Below, piece after piece: positions 11,404-25,076 of a stretch of 64,000 bases of DNA; position 1 is the stretch's first letter; each line of letters opens with the position of its first letter. The DNA is from Linyphia triangularis (taxonomy: Eukaryota; Arthropoda; Arachnida; Araneae; Linyphiidae): NCBI GenBank assembly GCA_963978545.1, contig OZ021721.1:35761348-35825347 (forward strand), read 5' to 3'. A program made the translations under genes and the position numbers. Under the pieces are notes generated by a model. That model did no database searches, had not been told where the DNA came from, and saw only the letters and a list, made by a program, of their open reading frames with translations.

Positions 11404-11914
11404 AGCCTGTGGAAAGCGAACCATTATTAGTTTGTCGTGGGACTGCTAATTTCAAATTAACAATATAATGCGAATCTTTAGTTGCTCGTTGTAGTGTTGT
11501 AAAGGGCAATCGACATTATAAGGCGAACTTTCATCGAGTCGATGTGGGATTGCTGACGGCAGCCAGAAAACTGATATTGGGGCACTGTTGGGCCGTTGAA
11601 GGCAACAGCAATGTTTATGTTTTGGCTAAGCGGGGGCTCAGACAAAATTTTCTTCCACTTAAGGCTGTCAATTGTAGGGCCACTGCTGTACACTTACGGT
11701 TTGGCCAGTAGTTGATGCAGGGGAAGCAGTGGGTAAGTGAAGGCTGGCTAGACATCAACGGTCAATTTCCGGCCCCTACTGCTGGCCCAAGTGTAGGCCA
11801 GACGGTCACTTTTATGCACTGAAAAGTAAAGGCCATCCGCTAATGGTCCAGCAGTTTAGGTGATGGCCACAGTCAGTCGTCCACTGCTGGCCCAGATGAT
11901 TTTTTTTTACTGGG

Positions 11915-12512
11915 ACTGTACTCAAAGTTTGTATTTATTTTTGAGACAGTGTTTTTATGTATCTTTATGTTAAGACGCATCGTTATGATGAATCTTATCC
12001 ACTTAGTTAGAGCGTCATTTATGGAAAACTTATATATCCCTTTAATTTTATAATCTAGAGTAAGTAGTTTGACCAAACTTAAATCCTCCTTTGGAGGATG
12101 GCTGTTCTCCGATCATATAATTACCAATTTAATTTTCCATAATTGAGTTCTTGTAATTTATCACGATCGTAAGTATATTTGTGAGTAAAAAGTACTTACG
12201 CAAAGGAAGACACCTGCCCATGAATATTGAGAATTCAAGTAGCAAAAAATGAAGTACATGTAATTCAGCAGTCCCTCTGAATTATGGCAAGATGAAGTCT
12301 TTAAATAAAAGTCACATTTCGCTTCGGTGTCATGAATGGCGATGCACTGAAAACAAATTGAATTGTTATTAATGCACTTATAGATTGAAAAGTTGGAAAA
12401 TATTGAAATACTGAGTGGAAAATGACCAAACGGTCATTAGGTTATATAATTTTTTCAAAAAATTAAGAAATCTTTGAGAGATATCAATTGCACATGAATT
12501 TTACAATGGAAA
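11915..12512. other. No gene seen
   Basis: AT-rich spacer between the candidate element ending at 11914 and the Tc1 element starting at 12515. No repeat or open frame of note. Confidence 0.4.
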
Positions 12513-12514
12513 TA

Positions 12515-14016
12515 CATTCACTTCCAAAGTGAAAACACACAGAGATGAAAATGTTAATTTCCGTAAGATAATCTGAATTAAAGAAGCTGAAATTAGCTGC
12601 AAATATAGAAGGAAGTATGCAAATATGTTAGGTAACAGTCATAGCGTCGAGAAATATGCAAAACAGGCAGTGAAGCAGGCATTGTGAAGGGTTACAGGAG
12701 TTGCATGTAAGTGCTGATGAAAGGTGTTTAGAACACTCGTACGATTTGTTTTCAAGTTAGACATATTTCTATGGCTTCCAGAAGACGAATAGAAGATTCT
12801 GAGCTCTGGTGGGCAATCAGACGGGTTGAAGCAGTTCAATCTATCACAGATGTTGCTCTTTTCTTCGGCGTTCATCATTCCATTGCTTCACGATTATGGA
12901 AACAATTCCAAACCAGCCAAACAGTTGTCCGAAGACATGTAGCCAGTCGTCCAAGGGTTATGACCCCTACGGAAGATCGATAAATTGCTGTTGTAGCCAA
13001 GCGGAATCGAAGATCGCCCTCCACACGTGTGACATCTATGGTTGCAACAGCCATTGGTAAGACGATATTTTCCACTACTGCTCGTCAAAGGCTACACATG
13101 AAGGGTCTGAACGCTCGGTGACCAAGAGTTTGTGTTCCTTTAACAGTCCAATCTAAAGGGGCACGGTTAAAGTAGTGTCGCCAGCATGTGAATTAGATTG
13201 TGTCTGATTGGGGCAACGTTACTTTACAGATGACTCCAGATTTGCCCTACAACCCAATGATAAGTGTGTAAGGGTCTGAAGGGAATAAGGCACAGGCAAT
13301 TGACCCCAGAACATCACCGAACATCACGCATTCCGCGGTGGAAGCATCATGACCTGGGCAATGATTTTATTGGGATATCGCACCGACCTGCACATCTTCA
13401 GGCGAGGTTCTGTGACGGCTGTACGGTATTGAGATGAAGTCTTAGACCCCATTGTGAAACTGTACGCTGAAGCAGTTGGTCCTTCTTTCATTTCAATGGA
13501 TGATAATGAGCGTCGTTATAGAGCTGCCATCGTCGACGACTTTCTGGAGAGTGATGGGGATTGCGCGTATAGAGTGGCCGGCTTACTCGCCGGACCTTAA
13601 TCCATTTGGAAATCTTTGGGATGCCCTCGGCCGTGCTGTATGTAGACGTTTCCCACCTCCAGCCACATTCAGAGATTTAGAAACTGCCCTACAGGAGGAA
13701 TGGTGAATACTGGACTTTGTGGTGATTGATCACCTCGTAACAATTGTGATCACACTTTGTATGCAGGTAAGTGGTGCTCACAATACCTTATTAATGTCGG
13801 TTTTTGTTGTTTGTTTTGAATTTAAACATCAATTTGTTAATGACGCGAATATGACTTCATCTCATAATTTATGAAAATTCAATATTTTTTTTATCTCTGT
13901 AATTTTTTGTTTTGTCTCATAGTGTTACTTATTTGCAGCATTTCGTGTTAATCAAAGCAGTACTTGTCCATTTTTTTGCATTTTACCGCTCCGTGCTTAA
14001 CTTTTGGAAGTGAGTG
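12515..14016 (+). mobile_element. Full-length, inactive Tc1-like transposon
   Basis: A 1502-bp element flanked by TA on both sides (12513-12514 and 14017-14018). Imperfect terminal inverted repeats read cattcacttccaaa at the left and cactcacttccaaa inverted at the right. It carries a decayed transposase in the plus orientation. Size, TA target and gene content match the Tc1 family. Confidence 0.92.
12771..13706 (+). pseudogene. Tc1-like transposase, broken
   Basis: Encodes a DDE transposase that would cut and paste the element. The intact N-terminal 70 codons from the ATG at 12771 hold the paired-like helix-turn-helix (ITDVALFFGVHHSIASRLWK), ending at a TAA at 12981. The reading continues in the same frame through several further stops (near 13120 and 13170). 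It then shifts frame: DDSRFAL-type sequence around the first catalytic Asp (about 13229) lies in another frame. An SMDDN block (about 13494) carries the second Asp, and EWPAYSPDLNP precedes NLWDALGRAV near 13580-13640. The usual Glu of NPIE is Gly here (NPFG), so the third catalytic residue is lost. Non-functional. Confidence 0.92.
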
Positions 14017-14052
14017 TAATTCGTTCTGGATAGTAAGTTTTAGTAGATCGAT

Positions 14053-14470
14053 GATACATGGCATAAGAAAGCAAAAAAAAAAAAAAAAAAAACTATTTTG
14101 AACATTTTTTCTCTTATACCATACCACTTAAATCCTTCTTCTCGTATATTCAGATCAAATTTTAAGTAATTCTGAAGAGTGTTTCCTTTTTATACAGCTT
14201 TTTGAAAATTGAACTTTATTTATAATCACCCCGGGGTGGTCGTAATTAAAGTTCAACTTTCACTATGCATGATTTCAAAAGCCTACATTTCTCCTTATGA
14301 TAAAACATGGCTTTCAAAAACCAATGATATGGCATAAGAAAAAAAAATAGTTCAAAATATTTTTTTCGTATGCCATACCGTTTCCTTATTCTTCAAGTAT
14401 ATATAGGTTATATTTCAGGGTCATTCTGACCAGAGTTTTATAGTTGAACTTTAATTATAAACACCCTGTA
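14053..14470. repeat. Two diverged direct units with a palindromic junction
   Basis: A unit beginning atggcataagaaa and ending in ttgaactttaatt-type sequence occurs at about 14053-14232 and again at 14325-14470. Between them, 14209-14256 form an imperfect palindrome (20 of 24 arm positions pair) centred on caccccggggtg. The terminal motif (cagggtg followed by taattaaagtt on one strand) recurs at 30900, 47105 and 62215, so this is a dispersed family, probably of non-autonomous elements. Confidence 0.6.
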
Positions 14471-17400
14471 TATAAAGTTGAAGCAACATTCTTTTAATTG
14501 CTTAAATTCAAACATTTGCAAACTGTAGTAGCTTGAAATTTCTCTTTAAAAAGTTGTTCATTTTAAAGAAAATGTATTTGTAACACTAGAGCAATACACT
14601 GAGCAACCACTTTATTATGACCATCTTGTCATCATGTAGATTGGTTACCTTTTGCCTTTAATACAACGTTGGTACTTCTTGACATGGACTGTACAAGATA
14701 TTAATAGTTGTTTAGGTATGATGTTTTATTCGAACTACAATGCAAACAAAATAAAGCATGTAAATTATTCCTCATTTCCCAACACCGCTTCCACCAGTGG
14801 AAGGGTTGTAATAATGGGGGTCCATGCTTCGTGTTGCTTCCGCCAAACTCGCAAATATGCATGGTGTAACTTAAAACAAAATTCATTTCACCAAATTTTA
14901 ATTTTTTTTCCGTCTTGTTCTCTGTTCAATCGTTGTGCGTTCAACCCTTTATTTACTAACAGGACTTTTAATTACTGTCAGTTTTCTCATAGCACTGTAT
15001 TAATTTAAACGCTTTAGACCCATTGGGACTTTGAAATCCATTTCTATGAATTTAATTCGTCAGTTGTTGGAGGGCAACGCAAGCTTAGTTTTTGAAATCT
15101 TACTAAAGACAAGTATATAAGACAATGTAAGACCAATATGGATAACTAGAAGATTGAAAATCGTCCATGTGTTTGCATATCAAGAGAAATAAGCTTGTGC
15201 TGCCATCCAACAATTGAAGAACGAATTTCAGTCAAATAATTGAAAAACAAAATCTCGTCAGTAAATAAAAGGTTAAGCTACCTTAAGACGTTTTACCTTG
15301 TTTTCTGTAAATGGAAATGGTGTCCACACTAACCTTTGGTTTTTTTTGACGAACAGTTCTCTCAGAGATACTTTGAATCGATTCATACGATTCATTTGAA
15401 TCGAATCATTCATACCGTTCATTTACCACTTTGGTGACGACCACAATTTGCCCATTCACATTCAGATTTTAACTGACATTCGTTCTTTGTGTAAAATTTC
15501 AAAAATGCCGCGACTTTGCTAGTACTTTCTCCATGAGTCCAAGATCCTACTACTACCATACATTTAAGGTTCATAAAATCACGTTTTACCCCGTATATTC
15601 ACAAACCATTTATTTATACTATTGTCTCAGGAACTCAGCTTTCTTCTTCTATACTACCCTAGTCTTCTAGTGGCAACACTGTGGCAAGATAGCTCATTTG
15701 CATAAAATTTTGAGGTAGTCATGGCCGATCAGTGCATGCTTGAAATATAAAGCAATATATTGATGGTTCAGTGTACAAATGCGTTAAGTCTGTAGGTGAA
15801 TGTGTATGTGTATGTCACTCAACACGTTTGCACATTTAGCTATCGATCGATGTGTATAGTGAAAGAAAAAGGGCAAAAGTTCAAAAGATCTAATGGGAAA
15901 TTTTTCTAAATTCTTGATGCTACTTATTTCTTGATACTGCTATAATTTAAATTATCTAAATGTTCGGTAGATTTTTACGATGCAGCTGACCTTTTCAAAA
16001 CTTTGTACTGTGGTCAGATGACAATGCCTAAGTTGGAATCTAAGTTTCCGAATTCTACACTATGTCATCGTGAAGAATCGAGGTTCCTTGCATTTGGCAT
16101 ACTGAGGCTGGATTTAGGCTAAAAGCGAGATGCGAACTTACAATTCTTGTCCCGTATATCAGTATAGTCAATAATTACTTGAAAATAGAAGCTGTTAAAA
16201 TTAGCTCTCATGGTGGATGGTTTGAACTTTAACCCTTTCTCACTCAAAGCATTCGCAAAAATAAAGTTATAGTTTATAAAAACTTACTTCGGTAGTTTCA
16301 TCCATGGTTGCTTCAATGAAAACACCCAACTAGATGACTGGAATATACAAAAATAATGAAAAAGCTTTAAAAATCTATTTTATAGTTCCAACAACATAAG
16401 AATTTAACTTAAAACAATGTTCACCACTAAATTTTGTAAAAGGGCCGCAACATGCTGGCAGAGTTCTCACGCGGGCCGCATCTTTTTGTACAGTAAAAAT
16501 TTTTTATCAAATTGTAGATTTAATTTAATTAAATATCATAATATTAAACTGATATATTTATTAAACTGAAATTTTAGACTTGCAAATTACGCAATGTTTT
16601 CAATAAATGAAAGTTCACTTTTGAGGTATCTATATTTGTATATTTCTTAAGTATGTCGATGCCTGTAACCGTACCAATTCACAATACTTGTCATAACAAC
16701 ATTTGTATGTCCACAGGGTGAAATTCCTACAATGGCAATGAAATTTACTGCTCTATTTTCGTAAAACATCCATTTATTCAGATTACTTCTGAGCTTATAT
16801 CAAGTTAGTTGTTCCAAAATGATTACTAGCAGACATATGTGTTTCAACATTAAACGTTTTATAATTGGGAAATCAAGAAAATATTTTTTTTCTTTATGGA
16901 TAAATAAAATGAACAAATTAAGTGCTAATTAAAAAGGCGTTTGCATTTCTTACTATTCTTCTATCCTATCTATTCCTTGACTTCTATTCTAATTAAAGAC
17001 TTCTATTCCAATCACATGTGTTAAAACTGTACAGCTAGTTCTCTATAAAACTATGTTTCCATAGTACTTTTTCTCAGGTAAAAAGAAATGAAGGAGAATT
17101 TTACATTTAAAATCTATTTGGGGGAAATATCAACAGAATGAGTAAAACTCATTTAAAAGTATACTCTGTATTTGAAAGTGTTTTAATTTTAAAAAGTTAT
17201 TTAAAAAGTCCACGAAGTAAAAGACTTTTCCTGATAACAGACAATGTAATGAGACGAAGTTAACAATGATTACTACTATTAATAGGCATGTAATAATAAT
17301 TAATAGGTATTTTTAAAACTGTTTTTTGAGATTTAAAGGATATTTTTTATTTTTTTTTAAATTATGAAAAATTGCGATACAAGTTCAGGTCATTTTGTTC

Positions 17401-17526
17401 GGGAACACAAGATGGATTTTTAGATAGTAAATACATGACATTTTGAATAAATTAAAATTATACTAAAATATCCACACTTTCAAACCAGGAATTTTTTTCT
17501 TCTTCGATTGCGCAGTCTGTAAACCA

Positions 17527-17564
<38 letters not shown>

Positions 17565-18381
17565 TGATCCGTATACTGCCCGTCTTAATTCTTTTGGCCA
17601 CAATATCTATCCAAGTATTGCTTCAAATCATGGAAATATTTATACCAATCATAACAACAGTAATAAAAAATCATACACAAAATTTAAATAGAAAATAACT
17701 TATGGTTTTTATTGTACTTAAAAAAAAAATTATAAGCTAGCTTATAAAAGCTTTTAAAAAGTAGTTATTTTTACCTTCAAATTATGTTAATGAGCTTTTA
17801 TTACCGTTGTTATACATGATAAAATATTTCGCATGTTATAAAGTTACTTTAGCAAATACTGATAACCAAAAATTAAAGGTCTTTTGGGCCGGAACAGACT
17901 GCTCTCTCTTAAATAAGAACAAATATTAATTAAAAACTTAACTATGTAACTTCACTTCATTAAAAAAACTATTATAGCTGTTGTTTCTTGTTATAAGAAC
18001 TGGTTTTTTTTTTTTAACTAAGCTCTAAAAGTAGTCAGTATTTCTTTTTTCTTACGATACAAAGCCCAAAGGGATGGCTAAGAAAACAAAAGGACAAACG
18101 GATCATGTAGTGTTTCAGAAAATGATCTACAAGTTTTTCCTTATATCAACATAGTGGCACAGCATCGGTTCCTTCTTTAGATTATTAGGTGAAAAGATTT
18201 ATCTTATTGTCTACATATTTTGCAATAAAGCTCTTCAAGCTGCATCCTAAGATATCAGTAAATACAAGAAACTGGACTTGGTGTGTTTGTATTCTCAATT
18301 TCAACCCTCCAAATAATATATCTTCACGATATTTGCTTATAGCTAATTATAATATTCAAGTTCACACACACACAGATATTC
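14471..18381. other. Long featureless AT-rich stretch
   Basis: No credible exon, TIR or SINE found. Small items: four clustered GATTCAT-type words at about 15376-15412; a GC-richer patch with two gggccgca words at 16441-16480; a 34-base poly-A run at 17528-17561. Open frames at 14652-15008 and 18189-18398 have no recognisable content. Confidence 0.45.
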
Positions 18382-18960
18382 TTAAGGGAACTCAGTAAGT
18401 TTAAAATGAAAATAAAAAAATCGATTTTGAGATATTTTATTTCATGTTTTTCTAGGTTTTTTCGTATTTCCATTGGTGTATTACTTTACTTTTGTTTTTA
18501 CTCATATTAGAAGCCTGTTATATTTTGTTTTAAAAAAGCAAACTATCAATGTTAACTATATAAGACTTTTACCTTTAACTTTGATTTTCTCTAAACGTGT
18601 TATTTTAAATTTCAATGTACCTTTTCCAACTAACTAGTACAGCTATTCTATTATTTTTTTTATTAAATTGTAGAACATAAGCTACATATTAATCTGAGAT
18701 AAAAAAAAATCGTGTTATCTTTTTTATAATTTTTTAATTGGTAAATATTTGTAAAAAAAAAGAGGTTTTTCTAAAAAAAAAAAAAAAAAATTATAGTTAG
18801 TTAGAAAAGGTACATTGAAGTTAAAAATATCACTTTACAGAAAATCAAAGTTAAAGGTAAAAGTCTTATATAGTCAACATTGATAGTTTGCTTTTTAAAA
18901 TAAAATATAACATACTTCTAATTTGAGTAGAAGCACAAGGAATAATCAATATATAATAAT

Positions 18961-19054
<94 letters not shown>

Positions 19055-19114
19055 ACTTGAAATGAAAATCTCAAAATCGAAATTTTTTATTTTAAAGTTA
19101 CTGAGTCCCCCTAA
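18382..19114. mobile_element. Foldback element with long imperfect inverted arms
   Basis: The left arm (18382 to about 18650) and right arm (about 18793-19114) are inverted copies. The outer ends read ttaagggaactcagtaa and its inverse near 19096-19114. The inner part around 18545-18600 pairs with 18838-18893. An (AT)n expansion of about 90 bases interrupts the right arm only. No protein is encoded. A segment resembling one end recurs at 50156-50225. Confidence 0.8.
18963..19051. repeat. (AT)n microsatellite
   Basis: Uninterrupted dinucleotide array of about 89 bases inside the right arm of the foldback element. The left arm lacks it, so the expansion followed formation of the element. Confidence 0.98.
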
Positions 19115-20574
19115 AGATTTCAAAACTCACGTCATAATAAAGTATTTTTCTTTTAAAATATGTGTCTTCAAATATGTCTCATTAACGTATGAGTTTCCGA
19201 GAAAACGATATTAAACAGTATTACATTTCTTGTTATATTAATTAAAGTTGAGGTGATAATTTCATACATATTTTATTATTACTACTGAATCTTGGCTCTT
19301 ATAAATTAAGGTAATATATTACTTTAAAAATTCTAACAATGTATATGAGTGTTTTTGCATTCAAGATAGAAATACGATTTATTATCTGAGAAAAATAATG
19401 ATACAATACATTCAAAAACATCAATATCACTTAAATAAATTAGAAAACGCAGATGCGGCATTTAATACTAAAGTTACGGCTGAACATTTTCAGAAATTAT
19501 TAATTATACAATTCACGCAGTACGCACAAAACTCACATATGGTAAACAATGACGAACTTACAAAATCCGGAAGTTTTCTTCCGGTTCTAAAACAGTAGAT
19601 AAGTTGCGAGTGCGGAAGTTGTGGATGGATCTTTTTGACCATTTTTAAACTCCTACAGCTACAATTGTCTATAGATTATATATAAAACCCATACCACTAC
19701 AATTGTCCCTATTTTCTTTCCATCCAACGAATGATGGCAAGATTCTTTCGAAACCTTTCTTAAGTTTAAATAAAATCTGCAATTTTGTTATTTCATATGT
19801 CTTCAAATTATTTTTAATTGGCTTTTTTGATTATTGACATATTTCGTACTTAAAAGACATAAATATTGTTGATTAGAATTTATTTACATGTTTATGCAAG
19901 AAACAAAGTACATGACATATGGGTTTAGTGTTTTTATGCTTGTGATAAAAAATAATTCATATGATTATGTAATCCAATATAATATATGCACATTCGTTGC
20001 AATTTTAAAAGCTCGTTTTCTATAAATGTATTCATTTAAGGTGTCTTTTTCCATGTCTACAACTGGATAAATAACTTCCAATTTATAAAAGTTTAAAACT
20101 TATTTAATTAAGTTATTTCATTTATAGAGTATAAGTAAGAAATATAAGTATTTTTATAACTGAAATGAATTTAAGTTCGAAAGGATTATAAATTATATAG
20201 ATAACGGAATCGATCAAATATGATTATCACCTAAAGAAAGGGCACCCACTTGATTTGATTTTGCTACTAGAATAAGCTTTGACTGATAAGAGGATAGTTG
20301 GTGATAAAAAAAAAAAACTGTCTACAATAACCTGTATTTAAAGTAAATTGACACCAATTTTTTCTAAGGGTCATATACCAAAGATACAGACAGCCACGGC
20401 TTGCATTATATTCTATGTATTCGTAGTTGTTTTCCAAAGAACAAACTTTTCAGAAGCGTTAATTTGTTCTTCTTACTTGAATATCCATAAATTTTCCCCT
20501 GATTTTCTTTTAACTTTAAATAATAAATAATTGATGGACCAACCCTAATAAGTAAATGCATGTTTTCCGACTAG
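19115..20574. other. No supported gene; one ORF with balanced codons
   Basis: An ATG-started frame of 66 codons (19398-19598) is Asn/Gln-rich and reads more like protein than its surroundings. It has no domain I recognise and no clear splice sites. The remainder is AT-rich and empty. Confidence 0.35.
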
Positions 20575-20720
20575 TTAGTTGGTTTGTACGCTTAAAAACC
20601 TATTTTTCTGCACAATAACGGCTAATCAGGTCGGGACCTACAGCTTAACGTGGATTCAGAAAATCCATGCCTGCAACTTTGGCATGCGATGCTAGAAAGC
20701 TAACTCCGCAGGCATCAGAT
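20575..20720 (-). mobile_element. tRNA-derived SINE, family B, diverged
   Basis: Body and tail match family B, with a deletion across the B-box region (only fragments of the head remain near 20668-20712). Flanking duplication is imperfect: gttttccgactag at 20562-20574 versus gttttcttactag at 20725-20737. Confidence 0.82.
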
Positions 20721-20737
20721 ATGCGTTTTCTTACTAG

Positions 20738-23700
20738 TAAAATCTTTTATAAAAAGTGCATGTTATGTGTTTATAAAAAGTATATCTTAATTGTAGCAAT
20801 ATATTGTATTTGATGCTGAATTTAATTAGTGTAGATGATTTATTTTCATTAAAATACTTATCTTATACGCAAAAACTATCCCAGATCTGGTATTTGGACA
20901 TTGATAGAAATCTGAGTTAAGAGATTTGATTAAAATAATAATACATCAATTAATGGCACTTTATAAAAATATTTTTTGAGTCATTGAAAAATTCCTTTAT
21001 TGATTGTATTTTTCAAAATTGCCTAGTGTAAAATAAGTGATTAACTGAAAATCTTAACTTACGATTTAAAAAGTGCTTTACTCAATTTTAGTACAACATT
21101 TACATAGATTATGAATTAGAAAGAGATTTTAATCAGTGAGATATTTAAATTATTTTAATGTATACTTCCCAAGTGTGCTTTCTTTTCCTTTTAAAATTTA
21201 ATAACTGTATTTTAATATTTTAATGCAATTCAAAATTATCATTTGTGACATTGATTGGTTACAATACCAGCAGACTGTGGATTTTTATATCATAAGAATG
21301 GTGTCAAAAGTGACACATATGAGAGATACTTAAATTTAGAGTTAAATAACTTTAAATTCATGTTGCTTAAAATAAAACATCGCAAAATTATAAATGATTA
21401 GTTATTATATTTTTTATTATCTAAAAGTAAGTAATGAACATAATTCGTATCAGCTATGTAGAAACTCGGCCATTTTTATACGTATAAATCTGTGCCCTTC
21501 TACAATTGACAAAACCAAGAAAAAGTCGTTTCCTTTTTATCCATTACTTACTTGAAAATTATAAATATTTAATATAAGACAGAGCGACTGATAAAAGGGC
21601 ATTATTTTAAGTAACGATGAATAAAAAAAATTACAATTAAATTCGTTTTGATTTATGACTCTAACCCGACAAATGACCAAGGAGACTTTGCACCCTTTAT
21701 TTTGACAAAATTATCAAAATATCGTTCTATTTTTTTGCATTTTTATAAATTTTGAATCCTTTTTCTTGCTCTGACAAATTTCTTAACTGATCCGATAGCT
21801 AAAATTGCATAAACATGATGAGTTTTTTACAGAGAATTCATAATAGCTGTAATGATTCCTTATATGATTCAAACTTTTTTTGGTCAGTTCGTGTTTTTTG
21901 GAATTGCTACAATACTTAAAATGCTAAGACTCCAGCCAATACAAATGATATTACTTGAAATTTTTTTATGTCATCCTAAAGATCTGTTTTTCAAAACTCT
22001 GAATTGATTTTTGAATAAAATATAAACTTATTTTTTAAATCAAAATTTCAAAAAGTGTTAATTTTTTTACCTATAGGTATAGTTTTTATTATTTTTCTCC
22101 AAAACTATTTAACTTATTTAAAATACGACCACTGAAAGTTTAGAGTATAAAACTAGGAACATTTTTAATAAAAATCAGGAAACAATATTGAAAAACTAAA
22201 AAGGTGGGTCAAATTTGAATTTTTCGAAATTTATTTTAAAAATTAAAATTTTTTGAAAATTTAAAGCATTATGTGAATTTTATTGCATATAAAATTTAAT
22301 TATTGCTTAGTAATATTTCTAAATATGTAAAAATTATAATTTAAAGGTGGCTTAAATTAAAATATAGTTTTATGGGTACAAAGTCTTCTTTTAATCTGAA
22401 AAGTTTGTTGCATAGAATTCACTCACATTTCACCAAATACATTTTTGCACAATTTTTTTTAATTAGGTAATTAACAAGTTATGAGAGGTTTTATAAACAA
22501 TAAATCTCTTTCAAAGAATGCTCTAAGACTGGCACTCCAAACTTAAATAAAATTAGTTTAAAAAAATGCATTCCCAATTTAAATAAATATTTTCTTTTCT
22601 GTTAAATAAGGTATTTTAAATATCAAGTATTCGACAATGATACAGAAAGTTGTAAATAAGGAAGTACCTTCGATGCGAGACGGAAGAGCTGTTGAAACTG
22701 TAAATGCGCTGTGGCTGCCCAAGCAGATCTCTAAAGTTCACGAACGTTTTTTCCAATAACAAACTAATAAATGTTGTGTTTTGAAATTAAACGATTGGTA
22801 TTTAATAAAAGAAATCATAACGTGAGACATAAAATACAACAGGTAGTGTATTTTTAATCGATTTCAGTTATTGGGATAACCATAGAGTACGTCGAGAGGA
22901 TATAAAATACCATAAGGAATGTTAGAAATAATACCATCACAGCAATCTAATTGTTTCACAATCAAAATAGTTTTTTATGCAATAAGTTTGATAGTCATTA
23001 ATTTTTTTAAAGGTATCAACTGTCGAAAATAAAAAAAGGCCTCATTATATATGGAAAATATTTCCAGACTAAATTGTTTTTACTTGACTATTTAGTGGAG
23101 AACATAGCTAATTTCAGTGAAATTTAATATAGATACATGTGCAATTACACCTCCATTTTTGATATGCCGAATAGAAACTAAAAATAGAAACTTTAAAAAA
23201 TATATATCGTTTTGTAAAGTACTATTACTTTGTATGAACTTTACCACCTTCGAATTCAAGTAGTAAAATTCTTATAATGTGAGTGAGTAGTAATATGAAA
23301 AATTGTTGTGTCAATATAAACACGAAACAATTTATACAAATAATGTATATAATAATGTATAAAAATGTAAATCATAAATTTTTGAAACACTAACATAATA
23401 TGTCTTTTGTATTGCCTCTTTCTTTCACAAGAAAAATAGATTATGTTTTCAAATCTGAAAACAAAAATACAAATATAATGTTATACTAACTTCAGATAAC
23501 AGTAGATAAGAATCATGAATAATTTTGTTTTCAGTCAGTAAAGCGTAGTTGTTCTAAATTGAAGAAATCTTAATAATTGTTGAAAATAATTTTCATTGCT
23601 TTCACCCTGTCTTAGACAATGTATAAATCGGCAGTTTTCCTTTGCACTCCTTCTTAGAAGTATATTGTTTGTATTTTAAAACATTATTTTTTTAAGTATA

Positions 23701-24484
23701 AATGTATTTGCAGTGTAAAGTTATTTGTCTTTTTCATGCCATCTCTTCCATTATCAGTATCTTAAGCACAGGAGAAGGAAATTTTTCGGAAACAAAATCA
23801 AAATAAAATAGCCTATGATGTTTACGATAAAGACATTATGATGTTTACGATACAGACATTTGTCGCCGTAAAAGTTACAATGAAATGAAATTACAGATTA
23901 TGCGTATATTTTGTGTCACTAACACTGAATGTGTAACTTGGTTGTATAAATTTTAGACAATAACTTGCAGAAAAAATTGAAAGTAATAAAGTTTCTAAAC
24001 CAATGCATGTTTCATTTAACATATTTTGTATTTACTACTGAGTGTTATGTTTCACTGTGTTTCCACTGTACAAATAAAATCGGTGGTATAACTTTGCTTT
24101 ACAACTTTTCGAAAAAGTTTCAGATAAAACTGAAGGCCACATAGTTATAAAACCGTTTTCAGTTACATTAAATGTATTATATATTTTACAACCTTGTAAC
24201 TTGTTTCCTATCCTGTTGGAAAAAAACAATTTTATTGTTTTATTACGTTTGAAACATTCTGTCAGTCAATTTGCATTAATCGGTGGATCAGCTTATAAAA
24301 ATCAAACTTTTTTCTGAACTTTTAGTGTGTCCAGTTATCTAATATTATATTTTTCTTATGCTTTTTAACTTTCTGTTAAGTATAGCGGCCTCTCCAAATA
24401 AGGACACATTTGATTTGGACACCCTGTATATTAGTATCATTAGATGAACATAAAATCCTCGAGGTTTATTTCTAGTCCAATAAG
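20738..24484. other. Long featureless AT-rich stretch
   Basis: No gene, TIR element or tandem repeat was recognised. A motif ending ggacaccctgtata near 24409-24432 resembles the termini of the dispersed cagggtg family. Otherwise nothing. Confidence 0.4.
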
Positions 24485-25076
24485 TTTTCGTTTAGTTAGA
24501 AATATTGAAGGTATAACAGATAAAATACTTCTTTTTAAATTATGGATATCCCATAAGGCATGTTGACAAGCTTTATCACAGTAAATAGAAAATTAGAAAG
24601 AGAGGCTTTCACATAATTATCAAAAGAAGAAAAATTAAATACGATTCTACAATATCAATGTGTGGGAATGAAACAATTCTATGTAATTTTTTGACAAATG
24701 AACTGTGTAGTCATTGATTTGATAGTAATTAAAGCTTTTCATTACTTACCACAAGCAAATACAGCTATCTATTTAGATAACAAAGTAGAGTAAGATAATT
24801 GCATTGGTTGCTTAGAAAGTTTCATGGAACACTATTGTATACCAGAGGACGATTAAACACTTTATGAAACAAAGTCGCATTAAACGTCTTTATATAACAT
24901 TTTAGATTTCGCCACATATGGGAAACACGACATCAATCATAACTTTCAAAATACTTTAAATTCAATGTAATCTATTAATTTTTTAATTTTTTTTTTCAGT
25001 TTTCTTTACCAAGAAGTATATGCAATTTTACCTGCCTATCGCATTGGGGCATTTGATCTGTGAAATGATTTATTGG

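Larger units (their letters stand above)
6764..11914. mobile_element. Possible 5.15-kb DNA transposon with CCCAGTAAAAA ends
   Basis: An 11-base inverted repeat, cccagtaaaaa, marks both ends (6764-6774 and 11904-11914). Inside each end lie about 300-400 bases of GC-richer sequence dense in TGGCC/GGCCA and CTGGC motifs, unlike the AT-rich surroundings. Such subterminal repeats are typical of some cut-and-paste transposons. No clear target duplication is visible (only AC on each side), and no transposase was found, so superfamily is unassigned. At least five SINE insertions and a hairpin lie inside. The similar ends could be coincidental, so this is tentative. Confidence 0.4.

Noticed and set aside
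12875..13088. Minus-strand open frames
   Set aside because: Antisense shadows of the Tc1 transposase.
16441..16485. CpG-containing patch as a promoter
   Set aside because: Very short, no start codon or splice donor nearby; more likely repeat debris.
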